This document shows positions 46,061 through 53,931 of a stretch of DNA of 64,000 bases, one piece after another (position 1 is the stretch's first letter; the number at the start of each line of letters is the position of its first letter). The notes beneath the pieces are model-generated. The model had not been told where the DNA came from, searched no databases, and saw only the letters and a program-made list of their open reading frames with translations. The position numbers and the translations under genes were made by a program. The stretch spans positions 299,287 through 363,286 of the forward strand of contig NZ_JARKNC010000010.1 in the NCBI RefSeq assembly GCF_029360805.1, read 5' to 3'. The DNA comes from Daejeonella sp. JGW-45. Lineage in GTDB: Bacteria > Bacteroidota > Bacteroidia > Sphingobacteriales > Sphingobacteriaceae.

Positions 46061-47202
46061 CCCGACCTAAGTTGATCCGGATAACTACGATTCCATTAAG
46101 CTTGAATCTCCTGCTCAAGAATCAGTTAAAGATGTTAAACCAACAATTTGAAGTTGTTGCTTTATCTGCCCCTGGTGATGATCTTAAATTTGTCGGAATG
46201 CGTGAAGGGGTAAGAACGATCGAGGTGCCAATGAAACGCGAAATCAGTTTGATAGATGATTTGGTTTCTTTATATGAACTTGTCAAGGTTTTTCGTAGAG
46301 AAAGGCCAACGATTGTGCACGCCAACACTCCTAAAGGTAGTTTGCTGTCAATGATAGCTTCCTTTATATGTGGCGTACCATTCCGTATTTACACAGTAAC
46401 TGGCCTGAGGTATGAAACTGAGTACGGGAAAAAAAGAAGCCTGTTAATTTGGATGGAGAGATTGACGTGTAAATGTGCCTCACACGTCATTGCTGAAAGT
46501 GGTGGCGTCAAAGCTATGATCGTAAAGGATAAAATTTGCTCAAAAAAGGTGAATATTATAGGTAACGGAAATATTAATGGGATTGATAACGATTTCTGGA
46601 ACCCAGGAAAGGTCGATCCGATTTCGTTGATGGCACTAAGGCACGAGTATGGAATATCTAGTGTAGATTTTGTATACATTTTTATTGGGAGACTGGTTAC
46701 AGATAAAGGTGTAAATGAGCTAGTCAGGGCATTTAAATTGCTTGATGTTAAAAATTCTAAGTTGTTGTTGGTGGGTCCTCTGGAATCTGATTTGGACAGT
46801 TTAGACAAGGATGTACTTTCAGATATTCAATCTAATCCAAATATTTTGACTTCAGGATATCAATCAGACATACGTTCGTTCTTAGGCGTATCTAATATAC
46901 TGGTGTTGCCGAGTTATCGGGAAGGATTTCCTAATGTATTGCTGCAAGCTGGGGCTATGGGCCTGCCGGTCATTTCGACCGCCGTTAACGGTGCATTGGA
47001 TGTTATAGTCGATGGTAAAAATGGTAAGATAGTAGAGAAGCGTAATGTCGTTGCTTTGAAAGAAGCCATGCAATTCATGCGCTGTAATTATAAAGATTTC
47101 GATTCGACATATTGTAGGCAGCAAGTAATAAGCAGGTTTTCCCAAAACAACTACTATCCTCTGTTAATGAATTTTTATAAGGAATTATTTGGATGTATTT
47201 AA
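46036..47202 (+). CDS. GT4 family glycosyltransferase
   Basis: A GT-B enzyme of 388 residues from GTG 46036, or 376 from TTG 46072 (before IRITTIPLSLNLLLKNQLK). The second start better matches relatives, but the first gives the overlap usual in this operon. Motifs are VHANTPKGSLLSMIAS, the RIYTVTGLRYE segment typical of transferases that act next to the initiating sugar (PglA/WbpT-like), FIGRLVTDKGVNELVRAF, and LPSYREGFPNVLLQAGAMGLPVISTAV. Lying just before the PglC-like gene, it is a good candidate to add the second sugar. Confidence 0.88.
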   Translation: MGKSNSTVTRPKLIRITTIPLSLNLLLKNQLKMLNQQFEVVALSAPGDDLKFVGMREGVRTIEVPMKREISLIDDLVSLYELVKVFRRERPTIVHANTPKGSLLSMIASFICGVPFRIYTVTGLRYETEYGKKRSLLIWMERLTCKCASHVIAESGGVKAMIVKDKICSKKVNIIGNGNINGIDNDFWNPGKVDPISLMALRHEYGISSVDFVYIFIGRLVTDKGVNELVRAFKLLDVKNSKLLLVGPLESDLDSLDKDVLSDIQSNPNILTSGYQSDIRSFLGVSNILVLPSYREGFPNVLLQAGAMGLPVISTAVNGALDVIVDGKNGKIVEKRNVVALKEAMQFMRCNYKDFDSTYCRQQVISRFSQNNYYPLLMNFYKELFGCI

Positions 47203-47801
47203 AATACTTTAAACGGATTATTGATATTTCTGCATCGTTGCTTGGTATAATTTTACTTATGCCAGTACTCTTGGTCGTAGCCTTATTATTAATGTTTGTG
47301 AATAAGGGTAATCCATTGTTCCTGCAAAAGCGAGTTGGCAAGAATCATAGTTTATTTCAAATAATCAAATTCAAGACTATGTCAGATAAAAGAGATCAGT
47401 TCGGCGACCCTCTTCCTGACCATGAAAGAATGACGAAGTTAGGTCAATGGATTCGTCGTTATTCATTGGACGAAATTCCACAGCTTTTTAACGTTTTCTG
47501 GGGCGATATGAGCCTAATAGGACCGCGGCCGCTACTAGAAGAGTATTTGCCACTTTACAATGAGTACCAGAAACGCAGGCATCTTGTGCGTCCGGGAATT
47601 ACAGGATGGGCTCAGGTGAATGGGCGGAATGCACTTTTATGGACGCAGAAATTCCAGTTAGATGTTTGGTATGTGGATCATATTTCCCTAGGTTTGGATT
47701 TTAAAATTCTGATGATGACATTCATCAAAGTGTTTAAAAGCGAGGGAGTAAGTCATAATGGCCACATTACTATGAGTAAATTTGAGGGAAACGATATATG
47801 A
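47193..47801 (+). CDS. pglC: Initiating phosphoglycosyl transferase, PglC-like
   Basis: A 202-residue monotopic enzyme that moves a sugar-1-phosphate from UDP-sugar to undecaprenyl phosphate. One N-terminal membrane helix (about 11-36), then FKTMSDKRD, the catalytic Asp93-Glu94 in YSLDEIPQ, FWGDMSLIGPRPL and RPGITGWAQVNGRN. The short form matches Campylobacter PglC, which uses UDP-diNAcBac, and the next genes encode PglD- and PglE-like enzymes that make this sugar. It overlaps both neighbours and is the only such transferase in the window. Confidence 0.92.
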   Translation: MYLKYFKRIIDISASLLGIILLMPVLLVVALLLMFVNKGNPLFLQKRVGKNHSLFQIIKFKTMSDKRDQFGDPLPDHERMTKLGQWIRRYSLDEIPQLFNVFWGDMSLIGPRPLLEEYLPLYNEYQKRRHLVRPGITGWAQVNGRNALLWTQKFQLDVWYVDHISLGLDFKILMMTFIKVFKSEGVSHNGHITMSKFEGNDI

Positions 47802-48421
47802 TCTATTTGATAGGCGCTGGAGGGCATGCAAAAGTGATTATCGAATTATTGGAAGATCGGGGGGTGGAAATCGGCGGATTAATTGCGAATAGTTCCGACC
47901 GCACTGTTTTATTTAACTATCCGATCATAAATTCGTTTCCTCCTCATTTCGATAGAGGTGCGGTATCAACAATTATTGCTGTAGGAAACAACACACTAAG
48001 AAAGAGAATAAGTTTTGAATACGAGGATTTTCAGCTTTCACCGGCTGTCTTTCATTCTCGATGTAATATGTCACCTCGCGCTGATATAGGACATGGCTCA
48101 GTATTGATGGCGGGCGTAACGGTTAATTGCGATGTTGTGATAGGCAAACATTGTATCATCAATACGAACTCATCAATAGACCACGATTGCTCACTTTCAG
48201 ATTTTGTTCATATTTCGCCTAATGGCGCACTCGCAGGGAATGTTACAGTAGGCGAGGGTAGCCATATTGGAATTGGGGCCTCTGTGCTACAAGGAGTTAA
48301 CATCGGCAAATGGGCGACAATAGGTGCGGGTGCCGTAATAACCCGAGATGTTCCTGATTACGCTGTCGTTGTCGGAGTTCCCGGTAAAATTATTAAGTAT
48401 AATACACAACATGAAGGATAA
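47798..48421 (+). CDS. pglD: UDP-4-amino-sugar N-acetyltransferase, PglD-like
   Basis: A 207-residue enzyme: N-terminal Rossmann-like domain (MIYLIGAGGHAKVIIELL) and C-terminal left-handed beta-helix. Catalytic His129 lies in NTNSSIDHDC, as in PglD, which acetylates the C4 amine of UDP-4-amino-4,6-dideoxy-GlcNAc with acetyl-CoA to give UDP-diNAcBac. The end AVVVGVPGKIIKY is also typical. It overlaps pglC by four bases and the pglE-like gene by 11. Confidence 0.92.
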   Translation: MIYLIGAGGHAKVIIELLEDRGVEIGGLIANSSDRTVLFNYPIINSFPPHFDRGAVSTIIAVGNNTLRKRISFEYEDFQLSPAVFHSRCNMSPRADIGHGSVLMAGVTVNCDVVIGKHCIINTNSSIDHDCSLSDFVHISPNGALAGNVTVGEGSHIGIGASVLQGVNIGKWATIGAGAVITRDVPDYAVVVGVPGKIIKYNTQHEG

Positions 48422-49532
48422 AATTTGGCTTTCGTCGCCCCATATGGGGGGGGCAGAACAAAAATACGTCAATGAGGCTTTTATCACCAATTGGATAGCT
48501 CCTCTGGGGCCCAATGTTACCGGTTTTGAGAACGATCTCGAAGATTATTTAAAAGAAGATACTCACATTGCGGCTCTAAGCTCAGGAACGGCTGCATTAC
48601 ACCTAGCTTTGATATTGTTAGGTGTTGGACCGGGAGACGAAGTAATCTGTCAGAGCTTGACATTTTCTGCTTCTGCAAATCCAATTGTTTATCTTGGAGC
48701 AACTCCAATATTCGTCGATTCAGAACAAGATACCTGGAATATGTCTCCGGAGTTTTTGGAAGAAGCTATAATTGAAAGAATTAAGAAAGGTAAAAAGCCA
48801 AAAGCAATAATTCCGGTTCATTTATACGGAATGCCGGCGAGGATGCCTGAGATTCTCTCCATGGCTGAACAATATGATATACCCGTTTTAGAGGACGCTG
48901 CTGAAGCTTTGGGATCATCGATTAATGGTCGACGTTGCGGCACTTTCGGTGCGATGGCTTGCCTTTCATTTAATGGTAATAAGATCATTACAACCTCGGG
49001 AGGTGGAGCTTTGGCCTCAAAAACATTTCAAAATAAAGCGGATGCCGTTTTCTTAGCTACGCAAGCTCGCGATCAGGCACCGCATTACGAACATACCCAA
49101 ATTGGATATAATTACCGAATGAGCAATATTTGTGCTGGGATCGGGCGAGGCCAAATGGAAGTGTTGGACGAGCACATTGCTTTGAGACGTAGGAATTATG
49201 ATTTTTACAGGAGCGCTCTATCATCTGCTGGGTGTTTTTCTTTTTTACAAGAGCCCCCTGGCTATTTTTCGAATCGATGGTTGTCATGTATGCTAATTAA
49301 GCCAGACAGCGGATTGAAATCGGAAGATATTAGGACTCATTTAGAGGAATTGAATATAGAGGCCAGGCCGATATGGAAACCTATGCATTTGCAACCCGTT
49401 TTTAAGCATGCGCCCTACTACGGTTCTCAGGTCTCTGAAGATTTATTTGAAAATGGAATATGCCTTCCTTCGGGCTCGAACCTTGAAAATGAACAACTCG
49501 AACGTGTTGTAGAGCATATTTTGAAATTCTAA
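48411..49532 (+). CDS. pglE: UDP-4-keto-sugar aminotransferase, PglE-like
   Basis: A 373-residue DegT-family enzyme from ATG 48411 (the frame opens 63 bases earlier). MKDKIWLSSPHMGGAEQKYV at the N-terminus and Lys191 in LSFNGNKIITTSGGGAL are the PglE/LegC-type signature. It aminates C4 of UDP-4-keto-6-deoxy-GlcNAc, the PglF product, using glutamate. A G8 tract (48446-48453) at codons 12-15 could slip. As this enzyme makes the predicted first sugar, such slippage would stop assembly of the whole glycan. Ends the long plus-strand run; a 137-bp gap follows. Confidence 0.92.
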   Translation: MKDKIWLSSPHMGGAEQKYVNEAFITNWIAPLGPNVTGFENDLEDYLKEDTHIAALSSGTAALHLALILLGVGPGDEVICQSLTFSASANPIVYLGATPIFVDSEQDTWNMSPEFLEEAIIERIKKGKKPKAIIPVHLYGMPARMPEILSMAEQYDIPVLEDAAEALGSSINGRRCGTFGAMACLSFNGNKIITTSGGGALASKTFQNKADAVFLATQARDQAPHYEHTQIGYNYRMSNICAGIGRGQMEVLDEHIALRRRNYDFYRSALSSAGCFSFLQEPPGYFSNRWLSCMLIKPDSGLKSEDIRTHLEELNIEARPIWKPMHLQPVFKHAPYYGSQVSEDLFENGICLPSGSNLENEQLERVVEHILKF

Positions 49533-49639
49533 GTTATTGCAATCTTAAGACTTAACCGTAATTATTCCGAATAGACAAATAACTAACAGGTTTAATGAGA
49601 TATAAATTAAATGTTTCAAAATTTCATTTAGAATAATAC

Positions 49640-49647
49640 TATATTTG
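49640..49647 (+). promoter_or_regulatory. -7 promoter element for the PglF-like gene
   Basis: TATATTTG matches TAnnTTTG exactly. Transcription would begin near 49654, about 16 bases before TTG 49670. The -33 element is weak. The site lies in the only sizeable gap between the long operon and pglF, so this gene can be expressed on its own. Confidence 0.5.
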
Positions 49648-49669
49648 TCATTAGACCAATACTATTGTT

Positions 49670-51637
49670 TTGTTCAACCTGATCAATATTGTACCGCGCT
49701 GGATCATTTTTTGTCTGGATCTTCTCGTCTGTATATTTTCACTCTGTTTTGCTTACTTCCTGAAATTTAATTTCAATATTGCTGAGATCGATATGAATGA
49801 GCTCAGTCGTAATATTTTAATTTTCACTGTTTTAAACAGCTTCGTGTTTCTTAGTATCAAGACTTATGCCGGCATCATACGTTATACAAGTGCGCAGGAT
49901 TCATTTCGAATCCTTTTTTCTATTATAATAAGTAATGGATTGTTTTTCCTCGTTAATCTCTTTCTCGTTAGTTTTAATAAAGACACTTATATATCTAACG
50001 TAATTCTGATCATAAATGGTCTTACTGGGTTTTTGCTGCTTATTACTTATCGTGTCATGGTTAAGTACTTTTTTATGTATGTGAAGAATTTCCGGATGGA
50101 CAAGCGGAAAGTAATCATTTACGGCGCAGGGGAGGCAGGTATAGCAGCTAAACGGACTCTGGACCACGATAATAAGGTTAATATGTTGCTGGCTGCCTTT
50201 ATTGATGACGATGAGCGAAAAGCCGGAAAGGCGATTGATGGCATAAAGATCTTTCATACCCGCGAGTTTTCTTCATTGCTCAAACAGGAAAAAATTGATA
50301 ACTTGATTATCGCCACGCAAAATGTCCCGCCTGAGCTTAAAAATCGAATTGTAGACATTTGTTTAGAAAATAATATTAAAGTACTGACATTACCACCGGT
50401 ACGATACTGGATTAACGGTCAGCCAACGGCTAAGCAGCTTCAGAATATCAAAATTGAAGATCTTTTAGAACGCGAGCCGATAGAAATTCATAATGATATT
50501 ATCGGAGATCAGTTAAAGGGGAAACGAGTTTTGGTTACCGGAGCAGCCGGATCAATAGGATCGGAGATTGTGCGCCAAATTGCTCTATTCAGTCCTCAGA
50601 TGATCATTCTTAATGACCAAAGCGAAACTCCTCTTCATGAACTTCAATTAGAGCTCCAGGAAAACAACCTTAATAATAACTTCCATTCCTTTATCGGAGA
50701 TGTTCGGGATAACCGTAGAATGGAGTTGCTTTTCCAGACTTTTAAACCGCATTACGTCTATCATGCGGCCGCTTACAAGCATGTGCCTTTAATGGAACAC
50801 AATCCAGGGGAAGCGGTGCGCACCAATGTCATGGGAACTAAAGTTGTGGCGGATCTCGCGGTGAAATATGGTGTGCATAAATTTGTCATGATCTCCACCG
50901 ATAAGGCTGTGAACCCTACCAATGTGATGGGGGCTTCTAAGCGTATAGCGGAGATCTATGTCCAGTCATTATTTAATTCTTTTAAATACAACGAACCCAC
51001 GATTTATACCAATGGTCTAAGTCACCTAAATGAAGATCCTTCGAAGGCAAAGACGAGTTTTATCACCACCCGATTTGGGAATGTATTGGGTTCTAACGGG
51101 TCAGTTATTCCGCGGTTTCAGGCACAGATCCAAAAGGGCGGGCCGATCACAGTTACCCACCCCGATATTACCCGTTATTTTATGACCATCCCGGAAGCTT
51201 GCAGGCTGGTACTTGAAGCCGGATCTATGGGAGAAGGGGGAGAGATATTCATATTTGATATGGGTAAGTCGGTTAAGATCGTGGAGCTTGCTAAAAAGAT
51301 GATCCGTTTGTCGGGTTTAGTCCCAAATCAAGACGTCGTCATTGAATATTCAGGTTTGCGGCCCGGAGAAAAGTTATATGAAGAATTGCTTAACGATAAC
51401 GAAAACACTAAACCGACGCACCATGAAAAAATTATGGTTGCTCAGGTCAGAGAATATAATTTTCATACTATAAGTAAGCATATAAAGGAGCTTATCCAGT
51501 TAAGCTGCGAATACAAAGACCGCCAGGTTGTAATTAAAATGAAGGAAATAGTTCCTGAATTCAAAAGCAATAATTCTATTTATGAAGAGTTAGATATTCA
51601 TACAGAGGAGCCTTTAAAATCATTCTCTGATTTTTAA
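49670..51637 (+). CDS. pglF: UDP-GlcNAc 4,6-dehydratase, PglF/WbpM-like
   Basis: A 655-residue membrane-bound nucleotide-sugar dehydratase. Four N-terminal helices (about 8-130) and a CoA-binding-like Rossmann domain (VIIYGAGEAGIAAKRTL) precede the catalytic SDR domain: VLVTGAAGSIGSEIVRQIA (about 286-304), AAAYKHVPLMEHNPGEAV, STDKAVNPTNVMGASKRIAE, where Met replaces the usual Tyr as in WbpM/PglF, and FGNVLGSNGSVIPRF. It makes UDP-4-keto-6-deoxy-GlcNAc for the PglE-like enzyme. The start is TTG, as no ATG lies in a sensible place and a promoter ends just upstream. Confidence 0.93.
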   Translation: MFNLINIVPRWIIFCLDLLVCIFSLCFAYFLKFNFNIAEIDMNELSRNILIFTVLNSFVFLSIKTYAGIIRYTSAQDSFRILFSIIISNGLFFLVNLFLVSFNKDTYISNVILIINGLTGFLLLITYRVMVKYFFMYVKNFRMDKRKVIIYGAGEAGIAAKRTLDHDNKVNMLLAAFIDDDERKAGKAIDGIKIFHTREFSSLLKQEKIDNLIIATQNVPPELKNRIVDICLENNIKVLTLPPVRYWINGQPTAKQLQNIKIEDLLEREPIEIHNDIIGDQLKGKRVLVTGAAGSIGSEIVRQIALFSPQMIILNDQSETPLHELQLELQENNLNNNFHSFIGDVRDNRRMELLFQTFKPHYVYHAAAYKHVPLMEHNPGEAVRTNVMGTKVVADLAVKYGVHKFVMISTDKAVNPTNVMGASKRIAEIYVQSLFNSFKYNEPTIYTNGLSHLNEDPSKAKTSFITTRFGNVLGSNGSVIPRFQAQIQKGGPITVTHPDITRYFMTIPEACRLVLEAGSMGEGGEIFIFDMGKSVKIVELAKKMIRLSGLVPNQDVVIEYSGLRPGEKLYEELLNDNENTKPTHHEKIMVAQVREYNFHTISKHIKELIQLSCEYKDRQVVIKMKEIVPEFKSNNSIYEELDIHTEEPLKSFSDF

Positions 51638-51655
51638 TGCCCTGACCTCCTGCTA

Positions 51656-53245
51656 ATGTCTAACGTGCAAAGAACTAAGTATGAAGAATTTAATGGGCCT
51701 AAGCAGATAGCTAAGCAAATTCTTTATTGTATCATCCTGAGCTTTAGCATGCTTGAGGCGGGGGCACAAAGCCTTGGTGTCGGTACAATGGCTTTTGAGG
51801 ATTACTACCGTAGAAGTCAGCTGGCAGGCGGCCTGGATTCTGCAATTTCTTTTACCTTGCGCCCCCTGTCACTTTCTTTCAGCGACAGTATTTCCAGCCG
51901 GCAGGGATTGTCTGTTTACGGATCCTCTGCCACAAAAAACAATGTTCAGGTTTTGCCGGTTATGTGGCAGCATCAGTACTATGCAAATCCTACGGACATC
52001 CGGAATGACGGGCTTATGATACCCGCAAAAGGATACCAGACCATGCTCAGCGCGGGCGCTTTCGCGAAGCTTGGGCCGCTCCGGATTCAGCTGCGGCCGG
52101 AATTTGTTTTTGCTGCAAATAATGACCATGAGGTACGTGCGTATCATTATGGCGCTATGGACCTGCCCTCGCGCTTCGGAGATAGATCCTATTCTCAGCT
52201 ATCGTGGGGGCAGAGCAGTATAAGCTTAAACTTTGACCCGGTATCAGTCGGTCTTTCGAACGAGAATTTATGGTGGGGGCCGGGTATGCAGAATTCCCTG
52301 CTGATGTCTAATACGTCTCCTGGATTTAAACATCTGACCTTAAATACCAGCCGGCCGGTGCGGACCCCAGCCGGTTCCTTCGAGGCACAGATCGTGGCGG
52401 GCAGGCTGGAAGGTTCAGGAGTTGGAAATAGTCTTCCTGAAGACTGGAGGTATTTATCCGGCCTGGCGTTTTCATACCAGCCTAAGTGGGTCCCCGGCTT
52501 ATTCCTGGGATTAACCAGGAGCTTCCAGATCTACCATGAGGATATGGATGACAGCTTCGGCGATATCTTCCCGATTTTCCAGGCTTTCCAGAAGGTTAAA
52601 ACAAATGAGGATACCAAACCAAGGGATCAGCTTACCTCTCTTTTTGCCCGCTGGTTAATCCCGGCAGCCCGGGCCGAAGTTTATTTTGAATATGGGTTGA
52701 ACGATCATTCCTATAATACCCGGGATTTCCTGATGGCGCCCGAGCATTCACGCGCATATATACTGGGTATGAATAAGCTCATTCCCTATAAGCAAAGACC
52801 GGGGGAATTTATACAATTCTCTGCGGAGATCACCCGGATGGAACAGTCTATTGATCGCGTGGTCAGGGATGCGTGGGAGTGGTATACCCACTCCCAGCTT
52901 TTACACGGATATACCCACAAAGGGCAGGTATTAGGAGCCGGCATTGGCCCGGGGGGTAACCTGCAGTCACTGCAGATTGGCTGGGTAAGAGGGCTTGATC
53001 GGCTTGGGGTTCAGCTGGAGCGTTATGAGCATAACGGCGATCTGGCATATGTCTTTGGTTTCAGCCCCTGGATAGATATCAGCATGTCTACCATCGCTGA
53101 CTGGACATTTAAGAGGTTCCTGCTGAGCGGAAAGCTGCAGGGGATGCAGTCGATTAATTATCAATGGAAGGATGGGATCGATGGCCGGGCCAAAAGGAAT
53201 GTTTTTAATATTAATGCCCGGCTCGGGATAATGTATAGCTTTTGA
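51656..53245 (+). CDS. Wzi-family capsule assembly outer-membrane barrel
   Basis: A 529-residue outer-membrane beta-barrel with a signal peptide (cut near EAGAQS, residue 37). Family features are LGVGTMAFEDYYRRSQLAGGLDS, FGDRSYSQLSWGQSSISLNFDPVSVGLSNENLWWGPG, SNTSPGFKHLTLNTSRP and the final GIMYSF ending in an aromatic residue. E. coli Wzi is a lectin-like barrel that attaches capsule to the surface. It follows pglF by 18 bp. A close paralogue lies at 53932, so the two probably arose by duplication. GC is higher than in the sugar cassette. Confidence 0.9.
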   Translation: MSNVQRTKYEEFNGPKQIAKQILYCIILSFSMLEAGAQSLGVGTMAFEDYYRRSQLAGGLDSAISFTLRPLSLSFSDSISSRQGLSVYGSSATKNNVQVLPVMWQHQYYANPTDIRNDGLMIPAKGYQTMLSAGAFAKLGPLRIQLRPEFVFAANNDHEVRAYHYGAMDLPSRFGDRSYSQLSWGQSSISLNFDPVSVGLSNENLWWGPGMQNSLLMSNTSPGFKHLTLNTSRPVRTPAGSFEAQIVAGRLEGSGVGNSLPEDWRYLSGLAFSYQPKWVPGLFLGLTRSFQIYHEDMDDSFGDIFPIFQAFQKVKTNEDTKPRDQLTSLFARWLIPAARAEVYFEYGLNDHSYNTRDFLMAPEHSRAYILGMNKLIPYKQRPGEFIQFSAEITRMEQSIDRVVRDAWEWYTHSQLLHGYTHKGQVLGAGIGPGGNLQSLQIGWVRGLDRLGVQLERYEHNGDLAYVFGFSPWIDISMSTIADWTFKRFLLSGKLQGMQSINYQWKDGIDGRAKRNVFNINARLGIMYSF

Positions 53246-53264
53246 TCAAGGAGGTACGAGAAAC

Positions 53265-53930
53265 ATGAATACCAACATGCCTAAATATTGCTTCTTCCTC
53301 CTGTGCCTGGCGATGCTCGGGGCCTGCAAAGGCGTTCCCAGGGAGACCGTCGTTTTTAAAAGCGACTTCGAGCATGGGGTTCCGGTGAATGTGGTCAACG
53401 GTAAGATCGAGCAATACAATGGTACCGGGGTGCTGGGGCGCTACTCTGATGGTGGATTTAACGTCCAGGTTAAAGGGATGCCGCCTCACGATATGATCAA
53501 GATCACCTTCGATCTGTATATTCATGACACCTGGGACGGGAATCAGTCTGCGCCGGGTGGTAAGGATATATGGATGATGAACGTTGACGGGGGAAGCGTG
53601 ATCTATGCGACATTCGCTAACGGTGGCTGTACGGACTGTACCCAGTCCTACCCGGACCAGCAGCCTGTCTTTTTTAACAATACCTTTAATTTTGCTTTGA
53701 ACAAGCTCAACAGCAATGCGATTAAAACCGATCTGCCGGGGGCCTGTAAGCTAAAGGATATTAATGGCGGGACGTCTATGTACCGGATACAGCGGACCTT
53801 CCACCATACGGCAAGCACCATTGAGCTGGGTTGCTTCGGGCAGCTTGAAGACCCTGATACAGCGAATAAGAACTGTAATGAAAGCTGGTCTGTAGACAAT
53901 ATGCGTATAACTGCCATTGAAAACCGCTAA
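53265..53930 (+). CDS. Cysteine-rich lipoprotein between two Wzi genes
   Basis: A 221-residue protein not assigned to a known family. The signal peptide ends in a lipobox, LGAC (Cys21), so it is probably outer-membrane anchored. The body looks like a beta-sandwich (FKSDFEHGVPVNVVNGKI, MIKITFDLYIHDTWDGNQ, IELGCFGQLEDPD, SWSVDNMRI), similar in plan to carbohydrate-binding or LamG-type domains that end in a WxVDN motif. It has further Cys in GGCTDCTQ, GACK and NKNCNES, which could form disulfides or bind metal. Its place between two Wzi genes suggests help in glycan binding at the surface. Confidence 0.65.
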   Translation: MNTNMPKYCFFLLCLAMLGACKGVPRETVVFKSDFEHGVPVNVVNGKIEQYNGTGVLGRYSDGGFNVQVKGMPPHDMIKITFDLYIHDTWDGNQSAPGGKDIWMMNVDGGSVIYATFANGGCTDCTQSYPDQQPVFFNNTFNFALNKLNSNAIKTDLPGACKLKDINGGTSMYRIQRTFHHTASTIELGCFGQLEDPDTANKNCNESWSVDNMRITAIENR

Positions 53931-53931
53931 G

